Shown piece by piece: positions 58,561 through 64,000 of a stretch of DNA of 64,000 nt. Origin of the DNA: Pelotomaculum sp. (GTDB lineage Bacteria; Bacillota; Desulfotomaculia; Desulfotomaculales; Pelotomaculaceae). Position numbers and translations under genes: made by a program. Under the pieces are notes generated by a model. The model did not search any database. It was not told the DNA's origin and worked only from the letters and a program-made list of their open reading frames with translations. Every line of letters starts with the position of its first letter. Positions within the stretch are counted from its first letter, which is position 1. The stretch is taken from NCBI GenBank assembly GCA_018435055.1, contig JAHDOA010000047.1:1-64000 (forward strand), written 5' to 3'.

Positions 58561-59646
58561 ATGATGGAGGCGATGGTAAGTGAGGCTATTTTGCAAAACG
58601 TAATCTACAAACGAAAGAAAGGCCTTCTGCAGCCAACCCATGGACGCAGAAAGCCCATATATCAAGCGGTTTCTGCCTCTTTGCCAACCGGCGATAGCGT
58701 AGGAGCCGCTTATTTGCATTGTATCAAAGACGGTACGAACATAGACCCGGCCTGTGGTACCGCCGGCTTCCTGGTTTCCTCAGCCGAGTTTATCTGGGAG
58801 CGCTATGAAGCCGAAATGACCAGTAAACAATGGGCACATTTTGCCGGTGAGATGTTCACAGGGTTTGATATGGACAGGACTATGCTGCGCCTTTCCGCAA
58901 TGAACCTGATGCTGCACTCTATCACTGAGCCCCGCATCGAATATGTTGACAGCGTTTCCAAGCAGAACAAAATTTCTTCCACCTATGATATTATCCTGGC
59001 CAATCCGCCCTTTACCGGCACGGTAGATGCCGAGGGCATTAACGATAATCTAAAAAAGGTTTGCAACACCAAAAAGACAGAGCTTTTATTTGTGGCGCTT
59101 TTTTTAAGGATGCTGCGCAAGGGAGGACGCTGTTCTTGTATTGTGCCGGATGGCGTGCTGTTTGGGACCACTAAGGCACACAAGGCCCTGCGCAAAGAGC
59201 TGGTGGAAAACCATCAGCTGCAGGCGGTTATATCCATGCCCAGCGGCGTATTCAAGCCGTATGCGGGTGTCAGCACGGCAGTTCTGGTGTTTACCAAGAC
59301 AGGCGCAGGCGGCACCGACAAGGTTTGGTTTTATGATATGAAGGCTGATGGTTATTCTTTAGACGATAAACGTTCTCCTATAGATGCTAACGATATTCCA
59401 GATATTATTGCCCGCTTCCACAACCCCGCAGGTGAAGCAGACCGCAAGCCCACGGAGCAGAGTTTCTTTGTTGATAAATCTGCCATTGTACAAAATGATT
59501 ACGATTTGTCCATCAACCGCTATAAAGAAATTGTCTATGAAAAGGTGGTTTGCGATCCTCCAGAGGTGCTAATGAACCGGCTTGATCGGCTGAATACTGA
59601 AATTGCCTCCAAGATGAAGGAGTTGAGGGGGCTTATTGGTGGGTAA
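58561..59646 (+). pseudogene. hsdM: hsdM 3' fragment: catalytic part of type I methyltransferase fused to element sequence
   Basis: Codons 1-61 come from the element and resemble nothing I know. From residue 62 the protein is HsdM: DPACGTAGFLVSSAEFIWERYE (motif I), FDMDRTMLRLSAMNLMLH, ILANPPFTGTVD (motif IV NPPF at 148-151) and the conserved VLFGTTKAHKALRKELVENHQLQAVISMPSGVFKPYAGVSTAVLVFTKT. It has its own ATG with GAGGGGGTG upstream, so a 361-residue protein with all catalytic motifs but no N-terminal helical domain could be made. The start at 58561 is not native. Whether the fragment is active, alone or with the 5' fragment, is unknown. Confidence 0.9.
58721..58768. other. attR: attR: right junction of the element in hsdM
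   Basis: The inferred crossover is GA at 58744-58745. The 23 bases to its left (58721-58743) begin GTATC, contain CG at 58731-58732 and GA at 58737-58738, and end ATA. They mirror the arm at attL. To the right is hsdM sequence encoding PACGTAG. A join of the two element arms gives 12 matches of 23 between one arm and the reverse complement of the other, including the outer GTATC. Confidence 0.75.
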
Positions 59647-60790
59647 GTGGAAGAAGATCAAGCTAGGGCTTTTATTAGAAGAAGTAACGTTAAGAAATAA
59701 AGCTAATTTAGAATTACCAGTTTATAGTGTTACTAATAGTAACGGCTTTATACCATCAACAGATTATTTTAGTAAAGAGGTTTTTAGCAAGAATCTTTCC
59801 AATTATAAAATAGTAAAACAAGGAATGTTTGCATATAATCCATCAAGAATTAATGTTGGTTCAATTGCTTGGTTAAGTAGAAGCAGCCCAGTGATAGTTA
59901 GCCCGCTATATGTTGTTTTTAAAATTAATGAAAACATAATAAAACAAAAATATCTTTGGTATTTTTTGCGAGGAAATATAGGCCTATCTTATATTAATAG
60001 CCTTACCTCGGGTAGTGTACGTGATTCGTTAAAATTTTCATCATTGCAAAGAATAGTACTTGGGGTCCCTCCATTACAAGAACAGGAGCTCTTTATAAGA
60101 ACTCTAGACACCGCTACAGAACTGCTAACTATGTACAAACAGCAACTTGCAGAGCTGGACAACCTCATCAAATCCATATTTTATGATATGTTCGGTGACC
60201 CTGTTGCCAATGAAAAGGGATGGGCGCTGAAGCCTATTGGAGATTTTTCGATGGTAAAAATAGGCCCATTCGGTAGTTTACTTCACTCGGAGGATTATAT
60301 TGAAGGTGGATTTCCACTTGTCAACCCATCACATATAATTGATGGAAAGATAGTACCTGATATGAAGTTAACTTTGAGCACTAAAAAATTTAAAGAACTT
60401 AAGAGTTATGCCATGAAAAAAGGTGATATAGTCGTTGGGCGAAGGGGAGAAATTGGACGCTGTGCGATTGTCGATGACGAGGGGTTTTTATGTGGAACAG
60501 GAAGTATGTATATCAGAATTAAAAAAGACTACTTGCCTATGATGCTACAACGCATTATTTCATCAGAGACAATCCGAGCAAAGTTAGAACATCAATCTGT
60601 TGGTGTAACAATGAAAAACCTAAACGCAGGAACTATATCAAATTTAGAGATTCCTATGCCACCTCTCCCACTCCAAAACCAATTCGTCTCCATCGTCACC
60701 AAAATCGAAGCACAAAAAACCCTTGTCAAAAAAGCAATAGACGAAACACAATACCTGTTTGACTGCTTAATGAGCGAGTATTTTGAATAA
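59639..60790 (+). CDS. hsdS: HsdS, specificity subunit of type I restriction-modification
   Basis: This 383-residue protein has two target recognition domains, each about 150 residues. The first is WKKIKLGLLLEEVTLRNKANLELPVYSVTNSNGFI and the second begins GWALKPIGDFSMVKIGPFGSLLHSEDYIEGGFPLVNPSHI. Each is followed by a conserved helical spacer (PPLQEQELFIRTLDTATELLTMYKQQLAELDNLIKSIFYDMFGDP and PPLPLQNQFVSIVTKIEAQKTLVKKAIDETQYLFDCLMSEYF). GTG at 59639 has GAGGGGG 7 bases upstream (a TTG lies 3 bases earlier), and it overlaps the hsdM end by 8 bp. It sets the bipartite recognition sequence. It is more AT-rich than hsdM and hsdR, as is usual for exchanged specificity genes. Confidence 0.93.
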   Translation: MGKWKKIKLGLLLEEVTLRNKANLELPVYSVTNSNGFIPSTDYFSKEVFSKNLSNYKIVKQGMFAYNPSRINVGSIAWLSRSSPVIVSPLYVVFKINENIIKQKYLWYFLRGNIGLSYINSLTSGSVRDSLKFSSLQRIVLGVPPLQEQELFIRTLDTATELLTMYKQQLAELDNLIKSIFYDMFGDPVANEKGWALKPIGDFSMVKIGPFGSLLHSEDYIEGGFPLVNPSHIIDGKIVPDMKLTLSTKKFKELKSYAMKKGDIVVGRRGEIGRCAIVDDEGFLCGTGSMYIRIKKDYLPMMLQRIISSETIRAKLEHQSVGVTMKNLNAGTISNLEIPMPPLPLQNQFVSIVTKIEAQKTLVKKAIDETQYLFDCLMSEYFE

Positions 60791-60810
60791 TACACGTTGA
60801 GGTAAAATCA

Positions 60811-63800
60811 ATGCCTGCAAACTTTGAATTCTTACAGGGACAAAAGGAGTACGCGCTGTTCGCCAATGCCTGCGTTGAAGCGGAACGGGTGCTTGCTGCT
60901 TCTCCGGCGATGGCGGCGGTAGGTACGCGCAAGGCGTTGGAGTTGGCGGTGAAGTGGGTGTATGCGGCCGACAACACGATCACCATGCCCTATAAGGACA
61001 ACCTGCAGTCGTTAATTCATGAACCTTCCTTCAAGTTCGCTATGGGCTATCAGACCTGGAACAAGCTGCCTTATATTGTCAAGCTGGGAAACCTGGCAGT
61101 GCACACGGATAAAGCTATCGACCGCAGTGACGCTATCCTGTCCCTTTCTTCTTTGTTTGAATTTGTCCAGTGGATTGATTACTGCTATGGCGCCAATTAT
61201 GAAGAACGCTGCTTTGCCGGGGGTCATATTCCCGCTGAAAAGGTAGTTGTTGACGAAGGCAAAATTAAAGAAATGGATAGCCTGATCGAGCAAAAGGATT
61301 CAGAGATTGAAGCATTGCGGGCCCGGATTGCGGCTATGAGCGACCGGCTTACCGCTGCCAAAACCCGCAATAAAGAAGAACGCAAGTTTACCCCCGGGGA
61401 CATTTCCGAATTCTTAACCCGGAAAAAATACATTGATGTAGATTTAAAGCTTCTGGGCTGGGTATTCGGTGACGATGTGCAGGAAGAGGCAGAGCTTTAC
61501 GGCATGCCTAATAGTGAAGAAAAGGGTTATGCCGATTATGTCCTTTACGGTAAAGATGGTTTGCCCCTGGCCATTATCGAAGCAAAGCGCACATCCAAAG
61601 ACCCGAAGACCGGTACCCAACAGGCCAGGCTGTACGCCGACTGCCTGGAGAAAATGACGGGCAGAAGGCCGCTGATGTTTACCACCAACGGCTTTGAAAC
61701 CTACCTGTGGGATGATTTAACCTCTCCCCAGCGCAGGGTCAGCGGGGTGTTTGCCAAATCAGACCTGGAAAAGCTGATCAACCGGCGAAAGGAGCGCCAG
61801 GTCCTCAGCGAGATACCCATTGATGATCAAATCACGGACCGGTACTACCAGAAAGAGGCCATCCGGGCGGTGTGTGAAGCTATTGAGGAAGGCCATAGAA
61901 AAGCTTTGCTGGTGATGGCGACAGGCACGGGCAAAACAAGGACGGCGTCCAGTTTAACCGATGTATTATCCCGCGGGGGATATGTAACCAACACCTTGTT
62001 TTTGGCGGACAGAACCGCTTTGGTCAGGCAGGCCCGGGATGACTTCAAAACCCACCTGCCGCATATGTCCCTCTGCAACCTTTTAAACAATAAGGATGAC
62101 AAATCGGCCCGCATTGTATTTTCCACCTATCCCACTATGCTTAACGCCATTGATACGGCCAAAAGCGACGACGGCCGGCGCTTGTTTACCCCGGCCCATT
62201 TTGACCTGATTGTGATCGATGAAGCGCACAGGAGTATCTTTAAAAAATACCGGGCCATTTTCGAGTATTTTGACGGCCTGCTCCTCGGCCTGACTGCAAC
62301 TCCAAAGGATGAGGTGGAACGCAACACCTATGACTTTTTTGAAATGGAAAACGGCGTGCCAACCTATGCCTACGACTATGAAACCGCTGTGGAGAAGGAC
62401 CATGTGCTGGCGCCTTTCTATAACATTGAGGTGCGGACGAAGTTCCTGGAACAGGGCATTACCTATGTTCAGCTTTCCACAGAGGACAAGGAGCGCTATG
62501 AAGAAGATTTTACCGATGAAGAAGGCGAAATGCCTGAATTTATCCCTTCGCCTGAACTGAATAAATTCATTTTCAACCAGGCCACCGTGGACATGGTGTT
62601 GGAAGATTTGATGACTAAGGGGATTAAGGTAGCCGGCGGGGACAGGTTGGGCAAGACGATTATCTTTGCCCAAAATAAAAAACACGCTGCATATATTGTG
62701 GAGCGTTTTAACACGCTTTATCCCCATTATCACGGCCATTTCGCCAGGCGGGTAGTTTGTGATGACAGCTATGCCCAGACAATCATCGACGACTTCAAGG
62801 TGGCCGAAAAGGACCCCCATATTGCCGTGTCTGTAGATATGCTGGACACCGGCGTAGACATACCGGAGCTGGTCAATTTAGTATTCTTCAAACGTATTCG
62901 CTCCAAGACAAAGTTCTGGCAGATGATTGGCCGCGGCACCAGGCTGTGCCAGGACCTGTTCGGAGACGGACAGGACAAAACCCACTTTGTCATTTTTGAC
63001 TATCTGGGAAACTTTGAATTCTTCCGGCAAAAGAGTGAGGGCTTACAGGGCAACGAAACCCCAAGCCTGGCGGAAGCAATATTTTCCAAGCGAGTGCGGC
63101 TAATCTACCACCTGCAGCATGCCGCTTTTAGCGAAGAGCCTTATCAGGTAATTCGTACTGAGCTGATTCAAACTGTCCGGCAGCAGATAAACGCTTTGAA
63201 CACCGAGTTGATCTCTGTAAAATTGCAGCTGCAGTATGTTGAAAAGTATAAAAGCCCGGAAACTTTTACCTGCCTGGCCGAAACGGACAAACGCCAGCTG
63301 ATCACCTTCCTGGCGCCTCTAGTTTACATGGATGACACGGACGAGTATGCCAAACGTTTTGATAATTTCATGTACGGCCTGATCATTGCCCAGATGGAGG
63401 GGCAGCCTTATTATGAAAAAGCCAAAAGGGAGCTGATCAGCGTCTGCAGCAACCTGGCCAGGCGCGCTACCATCCCCCATGTGAAAGAGAAACTGGAGCT
63501 GATTAATACCATAGGCACGGATGAGTTCTGGCAGAATTCTGATATTTTGGGCCTGGAAAAGGTGCGTGTGGAGCTGCGCGGCCTGATCAAGTTTATAATT
63601 GATGAGGGCAGGGCTATAGTGTATACAGCCCTTACTGATCAGATCCTCCAAGTAAAAGAAGGGGAAGGAATCGGACCGGCCTATAACTTTGCGGATTATA
63701 AGCTGAAGGTTAACCGCTATATTGAGGAAAACCGTGACCACATTGCTATCCATAAGCTGCGTCATAATATCCCCCTTACTGCCCTGGATTACCGGAGTCT

Positions 63801-64000
63801 GGAGCGGATCTTCACCGGGGAACTGGGCACGGCCGAGGATTATAAGAGGGAATATCAGGATACGCCCTTTGGCCTGCTGGTGCGGAAAATAGCCAAGCTG
63901 GAGTATGAAGCGGCCTGCCTTGCTTTTTCTGAATTCATAAACGACCAGTCGCTGAGCCGGGCACAAATTGTTTTTGTGAAAAAGGTCATTGATTACGTTG
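60811..64000 (+). CDS. hsdR: HsdR, restriction subunit of type I restriction-modification (runs off the window)
   Basis: The frame is open from ATG 60811 to the window end, at least 1063 residues, so the 3' end is missing. Domains in order: a DUF4145-like N-terminus (MPANFEFLQGQKEYALFANACVEAERVL, about 1-150), a coiled coil (about 150-190), and the PD-(D/E)XK nuclease GYADYVLYGKDGLPLAIIEAKR (about 240-261). Translocase motif I is MATGTGKTRTA (about 369-379), motif II is DEAH (470-473) and motif III is LTATPKDE, then MIGRGTRLCQDLFG (motif VI). It is the motor and nuclease that cuts unmodified DNA when bound to M and S. Without functional HsdM it should be inactive. It starts 20 bp after hsdS with TTGAGGTAA upstream. 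Confidence 0.95.
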   Translation, partial: MPANFEFLQGQKEYALFANACVEAERVLAASPAMAAVGTRKALELAVKWVYAADNTITMPYKDNLQSLIHEPSFKFAMGYQTWNKLPYIVKLGNLAVHTDKAIDRSDAILSLSSLFEFVQWIDYCYGANYEERCFAGGHIPAEKVVVDEGKIKEMDSLIEQKDSEIEALRARIAAMSDRLTAAKTRNKEERKFTPGDISEFLTRKKYIDVDLKLLGWVFGDDVQEEAELYGMPNSEEKGYADYVLYGKDGLPLAIIEAKRTSKDPKTGTQQARLYADCLEKMTGRRPLMFTTNGFETYLWDDLTSPQRRVSGVFAKSDLEKLINRRKERQVLSEIPIDDQITDRYYQKEAIRAVCEAIEEGHRKALLVMATGTGKTRTASSLTDVLSRGGYVTNTLFLADRTALVRQARDDFKTHLPHMSLCNLLNNKDDKSARIVFSTYPTMLNAIDTAKSDDGRRLFTPAHFDLIVIDEAHRSIFKKYRAIFEYFDGLLLGLTATPKDEVERNTYDFFEMENGVPTYAYDYETAVEKDHVLAPFYNIEVRTKFLEQGITYVQLSTEDKERYEEDFTDEEGEMPEFIPSPELNKFIFNQATVDMVLEDLMTKGIKVAGGDRLGKTIIFAQNKKHAAYIVERFNTLYPHYHGHFARRVVCDDSYAQTIIDDFKVAEKDPHIAVSVDMLDTGVDIPELVNLVFFKRIRSKTKFWQMIGRGTRLCQDLFGDGQDKTHFVIFDYLGNFEFFRQKSEGLQGNETPSLAEAIFSKRVRLIYHLQHAAFSEEPYQVIRTELIQTVRQQINALNTELISVKLQLQYVEKYKSPETFTCLAETDKRQLITFLAPLVYMDDTDEYAKRFDNFMYGLIIAQMEGQPYYEKAKRELISVCSNLARRATIPHVKEKLELINTIGTDEFWQNSDILGLEKVRVELRGLIKFIIDEGRAIVYTALTDQILQVKEGEGIGPAYNFADYKLKVNRYIEENRDHIAIHKLRHNIPLTALDYRSLERIFTGELGTAEDYKREYQDTPFGLLVRKIAKLEYEAACLAFSEFINDQSLSRAQIVFVKKVIDYV

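Larger units (their letters stand above)
5821..58745. mobile_element. 52.9-kb phage-derived integrative element inserted in hsdM, carrying BREX type 3 and NACHT defences
   Basis: The boundaries were deduced from the split hsdM gene. The left flank ends ...AAAATATGT-GA and the right flank resumes GA-CCCGGCCTG. Joining at the shared GA (5821-5822 and 58744-58745) gives an uninterrupted HsdM frame. The element encodes two large serine recombinases (8201-11495), which usually use a 2-bp core. Its joined ends form a partial palindrome of 23-base arms with 12 of 23 positions matching. It contains a siphovirus-like prophage without an obvious repressor, left-end cargo genes, a NACHT NTPase and a BREX operon. 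At about 53 kb it is larger than a typical 35-45 kb clostridial siphophage. It could be a phage with cargo, a satellite, or a defective prophage turned defence island. Confidence 0.85.

Noticed and set aside
1-64000. CRISPR arrays, tRNA and rRNA genes
   Set aside because: I saw no regularly spaced repeats and no tRNA-like cloverleaf; hsdM, not a tRNA, is the integration target.

Overview
The window reads as a Gram-positive, probably clostridial (Firmicutes) chromosome. Nearly every gene has a strong AGGAGG-type ribosome binding site, and the phage genes belong to families common in clostridial siphophages (DUF2800, DUF2815, VapE, DUF4314/DUF5049, TcdE-type holin). A genus cannot be assigned from this sequence alone.

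Layout. (1) 348-5023 is a complete QatABCD anti-phage operon. (2) 5254-5877 and 58561-59646 are two halves of one type I modification gene, hsdM, followed by hsdS (59639-60790) and hsdR (60811 to beyond the window end). (3) Between the halves lies one insertion of about 52.9 kb (5821-58745). Joining the flanks at a shared GA dinucleotide restores the hsdM frame through the SAM-binding motif (K-I-C-D-P-A-C-G-T). Joining the element's own ends gives a partly palindromic site of the kind expected for a large serine recombinase attP.

Inside the element: left-end cargo (a HEXXH metallopeptidase-like protein and a GIY-YIG/TPR protein) lies on the + strand. Next come two tandem large serine recombinases and two small companion genes on the - strand. 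A siphovirus-like prophage follows, about 30 kb and all on the - strand: amidase, holin, tail, head, packaging, then replication genes, including a family A DNA polymerase with two inteins. A + strand defence block closes the element: a NACHT NTPase and a BREX type 3 operon (HTH, brxF, brxC, pglXI, two extra small genes, brxHII, pglZ, brxA) that ends 69 bp before the truncated hsdM.

How it fits together: a phage-derived element has broken the resident type I restriction-modification system inside its methyltransferase gene and brought BREX and NACHT defences of its own. I find no obvious CI-type repressor. The place where a lysogeny module would be expected is occupied by the defence cargo and the left-end genes. 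Excision at the reconstructed att sites should rebuild hsdM exactly, so the element could act as a switch between two defence states. That last point is inference. The least explained parts are the two extra genes inside the BREX operon (52848-53608), the left-end pair (5955-8145), and the BrxF-like protein with no recognisable P-loop.
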